This document shows positions 1 through 9,001 of a stretch of DNA of 24,978 nt, piece by piece (positions within the stretch are counted from its first letter, which is position 1; every line of letters starts with the position of its first letter). This DNA is from Pelargonium nanum (taxonomy: Eukaryota; Streptophyta; Magnoliopsida; Geraniales; Geraniaceae): NCBI GenBank assembly GCA_036897485.1, contig JAYMTF010001249.1, forward strand, positions 1 to 24,978, given 5' to 3'. The translations under genes were made by a program, and so were the position numbers. The notes under the pieces were generated by a model, which ran no database searches, was not told where the DNA came from, and was given only the letters and a program-made list of their open reading frames with translations.

Positions 1-1254
1 TGGGAGGGTGGTGGTATCATATATGTCGGGTTTTTATTATTGAAACTTAATTTTAAATCATAAAAATATGAAAACATGTGTGCCACATAGGATCGCCACG
101 TCATTTTGTGCATAAAATTTTGTACAAAATTTGGGACAAATAGCATTTTTCAATAATTAATTACCCATTTTTCTATTTGTTTATGTTATTAGGAGGTTTA
201 TATATAGGCCAATTACTACACAATATAAATTATCAAATTTTGGCTTCAACGTAATACATAGTCACCCAGTTACAAATTTTGAGATAATTAATAAAAATTT
301 GAATGTGTATAAATGGTACGAGAATGCCTAAGTAAATTTAGGAAAATGAGAAATACATGTGCTAAAAAAGGTCATATATTACATGTACTTCTCAAAAATC
401 CATCAAGGCCAATCCATGTCTGCAATTACAACGAGAACCGATTATGTTTTACTTTCATTTTTAGTTTTTAACTGATGTGTCCTTCTCAATTCACCTATAG
501 ACTTCAACAATTATTCAATTATTTTGTTATTAACTGTTTTTAAGTTTCTCAAAACACATGCGTTTAAGACACATGTGCCAGTACCTTCTCTTAAATTTAT
601 GATTTGAACTGCATTTTCTAACGCCGGCTCCGCTGCCGGACATCGACAAGGAATGGAGGACATCAAAATTACCTTAAATTCATGGCACAATCAAAAGCAG
701 ATTATCCGCCACTTATTCGCATAATCATGCCAAAATTTACATTTGAAAGGCCCCAACAAAAGCAAGCTCCAGCCCACCAAAACGCAACACTCACTTTCAG
801 GGAGCCACAACCACAAACCACACCACACCACGTATTTGATTCATGCGTCACTTAGTCTACGTACTCATTTTACAAAGTCATAAGAGACTGCGCACCAGAC
901 ACGACCACACCTTTATTATATCATTATACATGTTACTTACTATAGTTTTGGTCCTTAATTTATCCAATTAACAATTCTACAAAACTTCCAGAATATCATT
1001 ACATTTGAATTGTGATGCGATGTCCACATAATTATACAGATTACGGGTCCTCCAAGAATTTTTTTAACTCACTTTCCTTGTGACCTTCCATTTCCTCTAT
1101 CCATCAACAAACCTCAAATCTTTTCCCTAACCATCTCTCCTTCCTAGAAACCACCTCAAAGACCATTTCTTGTTTATATATAGGCTCTGCAAATTGTTCT
1201 TTTCTAATATAATCTCTCAGATACACTATTGATCACTAGCAATCCGTACAGGCC
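1..1254. other. Intergenic DNA, left edge to VQ gene
   Basis: AT-rich sequence with no reading frame that I can support. It contains a perfect 18-bp palindrome at 115-132 (centred on TGTACA), which looks incidental. The last 200 bases are the promoter and leader of the VQ gene. Nothing else is recognisable. Confidence 0.6.
1175..1182 (+). promoter_or_regulatory. TATA box of the VQ gene
   Basis: TATATATA lies about 73 bases before the start codon at 1255, which predicts transcription starting near 1205-1215 and a leader of 40-50 bases. There is no ATG between the box and 1255, which supports that start. Confidence 0.65.
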
Positions 1255-1689
1255 ATGGACAGTACTGGTGCTCAAAGCAAAGGGTTGAGGAAGGTGAGCA
1301 ATAAGAAGAAGAAGGGTATAAAAGTTGTGTACATATCGACTCCGATGAAGGTGAAGACCAGTGCCTCCAAGTTCAGAGCTCTTGTCCAGGAGCTCACCGG
1401 CCGGGACTCCGACACCGCCAGATTGATGATGGAGGATGGTATTAATTATAATGATCGTGATCAGGTGGCGATGCCGGCTGTGAGTTGCTCCGAGGAATCG
1501 AATTGTGCGCAGGAGGAGTCTGGTAATTATGTGGTGTTCAAGGAGCAGGAGCAGCCATGGGAGGAGAGTTTTGAGGGACAGATGTTTCCGTTTTCGAGCT
1601 TAGTTAATGACAATCAATATTGTAATTATAGTTACTATGATCAGCTCGATGTGTTTCGAAGCTTTGATGCTGCTACAGTTGGGCTGTAG
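1255..1689 (+). CDS. VQ-motif protein, sigma factor-binding (SIB)-like
   Basis: Intact single-exon gene for 144 residues. The VQ motif is complete at residues 40-49 (FRALVQELTG), preceded by a lysine-rich block (residues 17-23) and the segment VVYISTPMKVKTSASK (24-39). That arrangement is typical of SIB1/SIB2-type VQ proteins. The C-terminal half is acidic and aromatic, with a PWEESF stretch and a final FRSFDA-like end, also seen in that group. In known members the motif binds the C-terminal domain of group I WRKY factors (WRKY33 in Arabidopsis), and SIB proteins also bind a plastid sigma factor, linking defence signalling in nucleus and chloroplast. The lack of introns is normal for the family. 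The start at 1255 is the first ATG after a TATA box. The family call is firm; the SIB subgroup and dual targeting are inferred from similarity recalled, not searched. Confidence 0.9.
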   Translation: MDSTGAQSKGLRKVSNKKKKGIKVVYISTPMKVKTSASKFRALVQELTGRDSDTARLMMEDGINYNDRDQVAMPAVSCSEESNCAQEESGNYVVFKEQEQPWEESFEGQMFPFSSLVNDNQYCNYSYYDQLDVFRSFDAATVGL

Positions 1690-4168
1690 ATCAATCACTG
1701 CTAGCTAGCTAGAGACTATACATACATATATATAGCTACATTTTTGCTTTACTTGATTCGTTATGTTTGGTCATTTATACATATAGATATGTGTTTATTT
1801 ATCATCGATCATTTGGTTATACAGTTCTGTTCTACTTTCAACTCATTAGTTTTTGGTTTTGAGGTTGGTTTGGTCTAATTCTTGGGCAGTTTGGCTACTA
1901 TTGACGAATGAGACCACAATTGTTTCCTTTTTCCTTAAGCGCCCTCAATCAATTCTTATGAATTTAAAGTTAACGCACGGCCGTTTGCACAGGACACGAG
2001 CATGGGCAAGACTGCCCACACGGCCAGGTCTATGCAACCGGTCATGCGCACAACCTATACAACACATACAATTTGTTTATGCCAGTTTTAGCCCAATTCA
2101 ATTCAATTTGGCCTGATACAACCCAAATTAATATGTAGTCTATGTGATATGGTCTATAATCCATCCAAGATGATCCACAGTTTAGAAACTCGATCCAAGA
2201 TTCGATTGCACCGATCCATGTCCAGGTATGGTTCCAATGCCAGAAACGTTCTGAAAGGTGAAGAAGAACACGTGTCGTGTTTTTTGGATCTTCATCACGT
2301 TCTTGTATCTCCCATAGAATTTCCAGACCTCTTATCAGTGCAAGAACGAAATGAACAAACCATTTTCCATCAACAATGGAAGTAAATAGCCCATCAAAGT
2401 GTTACATCAATTGACACATATCATAGTTGACATACATCAATGAACACAATATGCTTGATAAACTAAAAATAAATGTTGAAAACAGAGATGGCACATGGTT
2501 TAATCTCTAACAAAACCAACTGTAATATGACTATTAAGCATTTCCTCTTTCTCAAGGTGAGTTAATAACTTGATTTACTTGAACACATTGTTTGATTTTT
2601 CCTTTTGACGTGTTTATGAATGAGAACCAGGAATGTGAATTGAAGCGACGTCCAATTTGAACAAGAATAGCTTGGGACCGATAACCATTCCCATTCTTGA
2701 TTCATTTCAATCCAAACGCCTAACCAATTGTCAAAGGTGGAAATGTTGTGTGCTGACAAAAAATGACCTATTTCCATGAGAATCATCATGGTTGGGAATG
2801 AACTGAAGGCATGACACATATAAGTACTTGGAATTGTCTTCTTTGCAGGCCATCCTCACGTTTCCTTAACTATCTCTCTTAACAAAATAGGAAAAATCAA
2901 ACCTACCATTTATCCTTTTCCCACTTTATGCCTTCACATACCCTCCCTCGTGCAAGCATAAAATTTCAATCAAATGAATGATCAGCTAACCGCAAACAGA
3001 ATCAGAATACACTGCTGATCCTGAATGCCTACAACATAAATTATATCAATTACCAAATTTACATCAAACAGTATTGGACAGTCTGATAGGAACCTAAACA
3101 GCATTAATATAAGGGAAAGGATATTACGAGGAAGTCTCATAAATATCACTCAAAAAAGGGTTATTGCAAGTAAAAGGAATAGCAAAGATTTTGCTCCCTG
3201 CATTGTGACATAACTATAAATCTATTCTGGAATTTTTTAAGTTCTGTGTTGGATACAAACACCAGCTATATGAGGTCAGTTGTAGCTTCAAGCAGACTTT
3301 ATCTCTCCACACCTAGGAACCCCTGCCCGTCTTGCCTGATGACACAATTTCGACATTATACAGTTTAGAATACAGAAACAAATACAGCAACTTCATATTA
3401 GCTATGATATTTTAAATGAGCTCAAGGTGCTTCCTTTTACTTTCCCTTCTGTCTCCTGAGGCTCAAAATCTGCATAAACCTTTTCTTTTATAGGGTAAAA
3501 ACTTGCATAAACCCTCTTTGTATGGTTTTTTTTCCACTCTTCAAACTTTTTCATTTTAATTCTCACATGAAGACAATTAACATATAGCTAGATCCACAAA
3601 ATAATTATGTCTCGTACTGTTTTTTAAGCAATTCATTGAACTGAATGAACCAAACAAAAAGATGTTCACAAATTCACTCATCTAATTCCATGAATTCATC
3701 AACATATTAGTAAGTTGCATTTTAGTGCTGCTGACGTTCAAACTCTCACCAAAGAGACTACCATTTCTACCCAAAATTGATCGGTAACTCATTAGTCAGC
3801 TATATGTGTCCTCATAAAATTAAAATAAAGAATATAGAGAAACCTAGTAAGTGAACAAGTGACGGGATAGGACAAGGAGTTAATTCAATTGAATCTCAAA
3901 TTAGCTAGTACAAAATGGATAGACAACATTCTTATATGTAAACATCTTGGAAGGCTTCAAGCAAACATTTTTTTTTAACTACCAGCAATGTTGCATCCAA
4001 TACAAACATCAACTACCTTGATTACATCAATACCCAACAATGGTCTATGAGAAGAAATTTCAATTTTGAATTACAAATTAAAACTATCAAAGCCACAAGA
4101 GCAATCTCTCAGCTGAATAAAACATTTATAGCTCAAACTTAAAAATGAATGAAACAGAGGGAAATACC
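1690..4168. other. Long intergenic region, VQ gene to TRAPPC12-like gene
   Basis: No convincing gene. The open frames near 1853-2116, 2149-2385 and 2562-2819 have no recognisable domains and look accidental. The segment 2610-2730 (motifs like AACCATTCCCATTC and CCAAACGCC) resembles the diverged ends of plant DNA transposons, but no paired ends or target duplication could be shown. The part near 3280-3335, read on the minus strand, may be an untranslated exon of the TRAPPC12-like gene. Confidence 0.5.
3278..4168 (-). other. Possible spliced 3' UTR of the TRAPPC12-like gene
   Basis: On the minus strand a good donor (GAG/GTATTT, exon end at 4168) lies one base after the stop codon. A plausible acceptor (TGTCATCAG, exon from 3335) precedes a somewhat more GC-rich block. 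An intron in the 3' untranslated region is therefore possible. The evidence is splice-site consensus only; the 3' end at 3278 is arbitrary. Confidence 0.25.
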
Positions 4169-5311
4169 TCATATCCGAGTACACGATGAATCAAAATCAT
4201 CTGGAGCAACACGAGCAATCCAATTACTGAGTGTCCTCTTGATATCCGAGTGGTTAACGTATGCCAACTCATACATACTACATAGATTCACCACCAGGGT
4301 CTCGTTGAGAGCCACGGTAGGAACCCTTTCAAGTGCACTCTCCAACACCTTAATCGAATCCGTCAAATCTCTCAAATACATCAAGCAAATTGCCTTGTTG
4401 TTGATGGCAACCGCATCAGCATGGTCCCTCTCAATGCACTCCTCATACTCTCTTATAGCCGAGACGTAGTCCTTCCCCACCAAATACACCAAGGCCTTGT
4501 TCCGATTCACAAGGTTCATGAGCTCATTCTCACTCAGTACCTCACTAAACTTCATCTGCCCTTCTTTCAAGAACCCTTCAACCCGATCAAATGCGCTCTT
4601 CGCACCCTCCAAATCCCCAATCTGCATCAGTATATACCCCAATTTGGATAGCAAAATTGGATTCAAACTATCACGTTCCAACAAATTTCGAATAAATGTC
4701 AAGCAAACACCATACTCTTTGTTGATCAAATGCTGACCAATCAGACAATTCATCACAAACACCTCTCTTTTCCTCCACACATTCAAAGAGTCAACAGAAT
4801 TTTCCATTTCTCGATCTTTGATTTTCTGGCGCACGAAGTCAACAAGAGCGTAGAGCCGGTCCAGACCTTCCTGGCGCTGGCCGACCTTGAGCGGGATCAG
4901 GGCGTGGAGCCATCGGAGCGAGAAGGGGACCATGGAACCGGACCGGTTCTGGTAGATTTGGGGGTAGCTTTCGTACTTATAGTGGGTGCTGTCGAAGTCT
5001 TCGACGGTGTCGATCTCGGTGGAGGCTTCGGCGAAGCGGCGGAGCTTGAAGAGGGCGAGGACGTTGTAGGTGAGGTAGATGAGGTGGTCGTGAGGGTTGG
5101 GGAGGAGCGAGAGGGAGCGGGCGCGAGCGACCTTGTCGAGGACGGAGCGCCAGGAACCGCGGGTCACGAGGTCCTGGAGCGAGGAGAGATCGAGGGTCAA
5201 GTCGTTGAGGGAGGCGAAGCTGTAGACGAAGGGCTCGGAGGAGGTGGAGGACGGTGTCGGAGGTCCGAGATCGGAGGTCGGGGTCTGTGGATCCGGTGAA
5301 TCTGGGTCCAT
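4169..5311 (-). CDS. TRAPPC12-like TPR protein (TRAPP complex)
   Basis: Intact single-exon gene for 380 residues resembling plant trafficking protein particle complex subunit 12. This is a tetratricopeptide-repeat subunit of the TRAPP tethering complex, which acts in ER-Golgi and endomembrane traffic and in Rab activation. The N-terminus is acidic and proline/serine-rich (residues 1-30). Helical segments follow, including the conserved-looking LTYNVLALFKLRRFAEA (80-96) and WLHALIPLKVGQ (134-145). Paired TPR-like helices occupy about 215-250, 268-295 and 302-330 (for example LSKLGYILMQIGDLEGAKSA, 221-240). The C-terminus DDFDSSCTRI looks like the family end. The frame is open 21 codons further, to a GTG at 5374, but the first ATG is at 5311 and a TATA box at 5384-5391 would start transcription near 5355, so 5311 is chosen. 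The gene is divergent from the mTERF gene. Confidence 0.88.
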   Translation of the reverse strand: MDPDSPDPQTPTSDLGPPTPSSTSSEPFVYSFASLNDLTLDLSSLQDLVTRGSWRSVLDKVARARSLSLLPNPHDHLIYLTYNVLALFKLRRFAEASTEIDTVEDFDSTHYKYESYPQIYQNRSGSMVPFSLRWLHALIPLKVGQRQEGLDRLYALVDFVRQKIKDREMENSVDSLNVWRKREVFVMNCLIGQHLINKEYGVCLTFIRNLLERDSLNPILLSKLGYILMQIGDLEGAKSAFDRVEGFLKEGQMKFSEVLSENELMNLVNRNKALVYLVGKDYVSAIREYEECIERDHADAVAINNKAICLMYLRDLTDSIKVLESALERVPTVALNETLVVNLCSMYELAYVNHSDIKRTLSNWIARVAPDDFDSSCTRI

Positions 5312-5383
5312 TATTGCTGGCAAGGTCTCGCCGGTGGTGAACACTGCTAGATTTGTGTCCCTGACTGGCTCCACTGAACGCAG

Positions 5384-5391
5384 TTTATATA
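5384..5391 (-). promoter_or_regulatory. TATA box of the TRAPPC12-like gene
   Basis: On the minus strand TATATAAA lies about 73 bases before the ATG at 5311. GGCCCATTA (a site II-like GGCCCA element) follows directly upstream at 5394-5402. The spacing suits this gene and argues against translation starting at the upstream GTG. Confidence 0.6.
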
Positions 5392-5392
5392 A

Positions 5393-5457
5393 GTTAATGG
5401 GCCTATAATGGGCGGAAGATGTAAAACCAATAAGGAATTTGGACCAAGTGCAGTTAA
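5393..5457. repeat. Direct repeat copy 1 in the divergent promoter
   Basis: The block runs from GTTAATGGGCC through CGGAAGATGTAAA, CCAATAA and GGACCAAGTGCAGTTAA. It recurs at 5714-5767 about 320 bases away with a few substitutions and one short deletion. It contains the GGCCCA element and a CCAAT box. Confidence 0.8.
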
Positions 5458-5713
5458 TGGGCCTGTAATGGGTCCGGATCCATTTTGTTTGTCGTAATTG
5501 AGAATCTCACCCAATTTAAAAAATAATCATAGTCATGATTTATGGCCGAGACTAATAAATCATGGGCAATGAGATGATTCATGAATATGAATTTGTGGGT
5601 GCAGAACGCCCCATCCAAATATATTTCGTTTGTTTTTTATTTTTTATAAGCAGATATATTTCCTTTGTCTATTGACAATGACTAAGATTTCTGATATTCT
5701 TTAAGTGTAGGTA

Positions 5714-5767
5714 GTTAATAGGCCGGAAGATGTAAACCCAATAAGAAAGCGGACCAAGTGCAGTTAA
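5714..5767. repeat. Direct repeat copy 2 in the divergent promoter
   Basis: Second copy of the 5393-5457 block. It keeps GTTAATAGGC, CGGAAGATGTAAA, CCAATAA and GGACCAAGTGCAGTTAA but lacks about 11 bases near its left end and has lost the TGGGCC core. It lies closer to the mTERF gene. Confidence 0.8.
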
Positions 5768-6037
5768 ATACACAACCGAATAAGAGTTTTCAGAATCTCT
5801 GATTTATTGGTTGAGATAATCAGTCAAGAAACAAATTATATAATTTCGAGTTGCGCCCACAAATTCACTAAGACAGATATAAAAATCAGTAAATGATGTG
5901 ACATAGCTTCATCAATTATGATTTATTAGTTGAGAGAAAGATTTTCCTCTCCATCTTCATCTCATAACATCAACAGCAAAACCGCAGAACATTTGTTCAG
6001 CGATATTTTCTACTCTATTTGAATCTTCGCTACAGCA

Positions 6038-7162
6038 ATGGCTACTTTTCCCTTCAAAACTCTTCTCTATCTGATTCAAAAACGCACATTTTCTTCTTCT
6101 ACTCGTCGATTAGCACCACCGTCTTCCTCATTTACAGTTCAGTACCTCATCAATTCATGTGGGCTTTCCTCAAACTCTGCCCTTTCAGCCTCCAAGAAAC
6201 TTCAGCTGGACGAGAAGAGCCTCAAAAACCCAGATTCTGTTCTCACTTTTTTCAAATCCATCGGATTTGACAGTACCCATATCGCCAAATTGATCGAAAA
6301 TCGACCTCAAATTCTCCTCTGCAGTGTCCGCTCTTTGAAGCCCAAAGTAGATTTTCTGGCTAAAAATGGCTTCCACGGTCCTCTCCTCCCGGAGGTGATT
6401 TCCAAAGATCCTTGCATTTTGGGAAGAAGCTTGAATCGTAGCATCAAACCATCGTTTCATTTTCTCAGGACATATCTCGAAACCAACAAGGATGTTGTGA
6501 CGGCGGTGAAGAACTTTCCGAGGCTGCTAAGGTACAATCCATCCCATTTGGAGCAGAGAATTCATCTCTTGAAAGATGCAGGAGTACCTTCCCATAGAAT
6601 AGCGAAATCGATCATCATTTTTCCTAGAAAATTGTTGGCAAGGGTTGATAGGATGACGCGTGTGATTCAAATTGTCAAAGAATTGGGCTTTAATCCGGAA
6701 GATGCAGGGTTTCTAAATGCTGTTCTTGTGATGGCCTCAATGAGTGAATCTAAATTTGAAAAGAAGTTTGGAGTTTTTAAGAGTTTGGGGTGTTCTGAAG
6801 AGGAAATTTGGTCTGCTTTTAGGACTTTTCCACACTGTTTGGCTTATTCGGAGGAGAGAATCAAAGCTACAATGGATTTTTATGTGAACTCGATGAAGTT
6901 GAAACCGGAGGCTATAATTGCTTTGCCCACTTTACTTGCATACTCCATTGATAGAAGGATTCGTCCGAGGTATAATGTCATGCAGGTTCTGGTGGCAAAT
7001 AAGCTGCTGCTTAGAGAGGATGAAGACGTGTATGCGCTGCGTAAGCTGCTATGCCCGACTGAGATGAATTTCCAGAAAAGGTACATTGTCAAGTATTTGG
7101 ATCAAGTTCCAAATTTGATGGAGATTTATCGTTGTAATTGGGGAGCAAAGATTGATGTTTGA
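6038..7162 (+). CDS. mTERF family protein, probably mitochondrial
   Basis: Intact single-exon gene for 374 residues, the usual size for the large plant clade of mitochondrial transcription termination factor-related proteins. The N-terminus (1-31) is poor in acidic residues and rich in Arg, Ser and hydrophobic residues (LIQKRTFSSSTRRL), as in a mitochondrial targeting peptide. From about residue 66 there are degenerate mTERF repeats: a helix ending in GFDSTHIAKLIENRPQIL (76-93), then LKPKVDFLAKNG (100-111), and repeats with the typical proline near the start of a helix (FPRLLRYNP, FPRKLL, FPHCLAYS). These form the superhelical fold that binds nucleic acid. Family members act in organelle transcription, intron splicing or rRNA maturation; which one applies here is unknown. 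The start at 6038 is the first ATG in frame. Confidence 0.92.
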   Translation: MATFPFKTLLYLIQKRTFSSSTRRLAPPSSSFTVQYLINSCGLSSNSALSASKKLQLDEKSLKNPDSVLTFFKSIGFDSTHIAKLIENRPQILLCSVRSLKPKVDFLAKNGFHGPLLPEVISKDPCILGRSLNRSIKPSFHFLRTYLETNKDVVTAVKNFPRLLRYNPSHLEQRIHLLKDAGVPSHRIAKSIIIFPRKLLARVDRMTRVIQIVKELGFNPEDAGFLNAVLVMASMSESKFEKKFGVFKSLGCSEEEIWSAFRTFPHCLAYSEERIKATMDFYVNSMKLKPEAIIALPTLLAYSIDRRIRPRYNVMQVLVANKLLLREDEDVYALRKLLCPTEMNFQKRYIVKYLDQVPNLMEIYRCNWGAKIDV

Positions 7163-9001
7163 TGCCAAACAAGTATGATAACTCTCTTTCGTACAAAATT
7201 GAATTAATCTAGATTTTGTTTATAATGCTCGAAGAGTGATTCTTCTTTTGATGTTCTGAGTTACTGCATAGAATTGGAACATAGAGATCATCATCACCAT
7301 TTTGAACTAGTGTAAATCGAGTTTGATCATGTGAAGCCAATTTATCAGTTGCTCTTGCTTTCACTGTTGCTTGCTTTACTAGCTTCCTAATATTGTAATG
7401 GAGTGTGAGATACACTTATACACACAACATAGGAAAATCAGTCATAAGCTAGTGGGAATTTGTATCATGCTCTGAACTGAAACAGCCAAAGAGACCCTTG
7501 GGCTTTGTTTGGAGACTGGGGGAGTTGCAATGTAAAATATTCAAGTAGTAAATTCATATCTCAAAAGATTGAAATGGTATTTGTAACTGACAAAAATTTT
7601 GTGAGACAAAAGTTAATGTTGGAATTACTTATTCTGTTTTAGTGGTTTTTGAAATAAAATGGGTGGTTGCTGTAGCTGGAGTGACGAGAGGATCAAGCCT
7701 GAAGTGGAGACGTATTAGAAATTGTAGGTATGGTTTACCTATTGTCTGTCTGCTTTGACAGTGTAGCTCTGGAAATTTGAAACCTGGGGTTATTGCATGC
7801 GAGTTTGAGTTAATTAATGTATTTTTTGCTGAAGTTAAAGAATGTATGTCTTCTTATAGCAGAATTAATACTTAATCTAAAACCCTCACTAACTCTATGA
7901 TTTGAAACCGTACGAAAGGTATCCTTGTTGCTTGTGATGATTATTATCCTTCTATCTGGTAAATGAACCAATATCTGTACATTTTGCACTACCAAACTGG
8001 CCTCACTGGTTAAACAATGTGTCCAACTGTAAAACTAACCATTGGTTTTCTCTTTTCTTTCTTTTTAGTAATGGAATTGTTTTTGAAGTCTCCGATCTTT
8101 CTTGTTGTAATGCTGGTTTTGTCTTAGTTGACTTTTTTGTTGGGATGTTAATATGATCAAACATTGTGTCATGGTTGTGAGACGTTCACAATGGCATTAG
8201 ACGTGGCTGCATCTCTTGAATCACCTTGTAGTTATAAGAGTTACGGGTGCATTAGAGTCGCTCCACATTATAGGAAGATAAAATGTCTTTGGTGCAGCAA
8301 ATTTATCCCTTTGTTTCCCTTTCACTGAGTATATATCACTTGTATCTTTGACATGTGATGCTGGTTTACAGTATACATACAATTCCTAGACCTTCTACTC
8401 TGATATTTTTGCATGTAAAACTGATAGTAGGACATTAATTTACTTTTCTTGTTCTTTTTTCTGTACACCCATATCTACATTTTGAGGAAGTTTTATGATC
8501 AGAATAAGGGGCAAAAAATAGCTTAAGACAGCCTTGAGGTGAGCAGAAACAGGAGGAAGATGACCTAGAAAGCATAAGAGAGCCATGGGAAGGTTTGCGA
8601 CGGTATCTAGATCCACCATGACTTGATCTCCAAAGCCAGGGCACTCTTGTTTGCTGCCTTTAGCCTTGTCTTGCTCCTTTGGTCATCACTCAGATGGGTT
8701 TGGTTTGTTTGTTGTGCGAGTCTAGCGTTCCCTCAACAGAGATTGTGTGTGCTTGGGCCAGAAATTCTCTGGTTAGATATGAAGATAGAGTTTTTGTAAC
8801 TGTACACAAGTAATAATGAATATTGAAATTCACATGATTGTGTATATTCAAATTAAGCACAAACATTTTCCCTCAATTTTCAGGAACCAATTTGTATTAC
8901 TTTAAACTGAAATACAAAACAATTACTATGACAATGTCAATGAAGTTGGCCTAAAATGATTATGGCAGCTAGTGGCATGTGCCAATACAATCAACAATTA
9001 A
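7163..9001. other. Convergent intergenic region, mTERF to Nudix gene
   Basis: This is the 3' side of two converging genes. It contains a SINA-like protein relic (8194-8283) and a richer, exon-like stretch at about 8490-8720 open in several frames, without a recognisable product. The latter could be a distal 3' untranslated exon of the mTERF transcript or another gene relic. A 20-codon frame at 7659-7718 begins MGGCCS but has no support as a gene. The rest is plain AT-rich sequence. Confidence 0.5.
8194..8283 (+). pseudogene. Relic of a SINA-type RING E3 ligase gene
   Basis: Translating from 8194 gives ALDVAASLESPCSY, then KSYGC, and ends in PHYRKIK. This matches the plant SEVEN IN ABSENTIA (SINAT) segment that joins the RING finger to the SINA zinc-finger domain, pattern AL-x-x-VA-x-SLE-x-PC-x-Y-x-S-x-GC with a following PYYSKLK-like end. 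Only about 30 codons are recognisable. The RING finger upstream and the TRAF-like domain downstream are absent, and the frame ends at a stop shortly after (about 8328). It is a short gene fragment, not a working ligase. The match is from recalled family sequence. Confidence 0.65.

Larger units (their letters stand above)
5312..6037. promoter_or_regulatory. Shared divergent promoter region, TRAPPC12-like / mTERF
   Basis: The 726 bases between the two start codons must hold both promoters. They contain TGGGCC-type elements (near 5397-5403 and 5457-5463), a TATA box on the minus strand, and TTATATAAT near 5835-5843 on the plus strand, followed by a CT-rich leader before 6038. A direct repeat (5393-5457 and 5714-5767) duplicates one block. 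Site II-like GGCCCA elements are common in plant housekeeping and organelle-related genes. Confidence 0.55.

Noticed and set aside
2149-2385. 78-codon open frame with repeated GATCCA motifs
   Set aside because: It has no recognisable protein domain; the sequence looks like degraded repeat DNA.
4730-5299. 189-codon plus-strand open frame
   Set aside because: It is the antisense of the TRAPPC12-like gene; its Gly/Glu/Val-rich product reflects the complement of a GC-rich coding region.
5312-5374. Upstream in-frame extension of the TRAPPC12-like gene to a GTG
   Set aside because: There is no ATG in the extension, and the TATA box at 5384-5391 puts the transcription start inside it.
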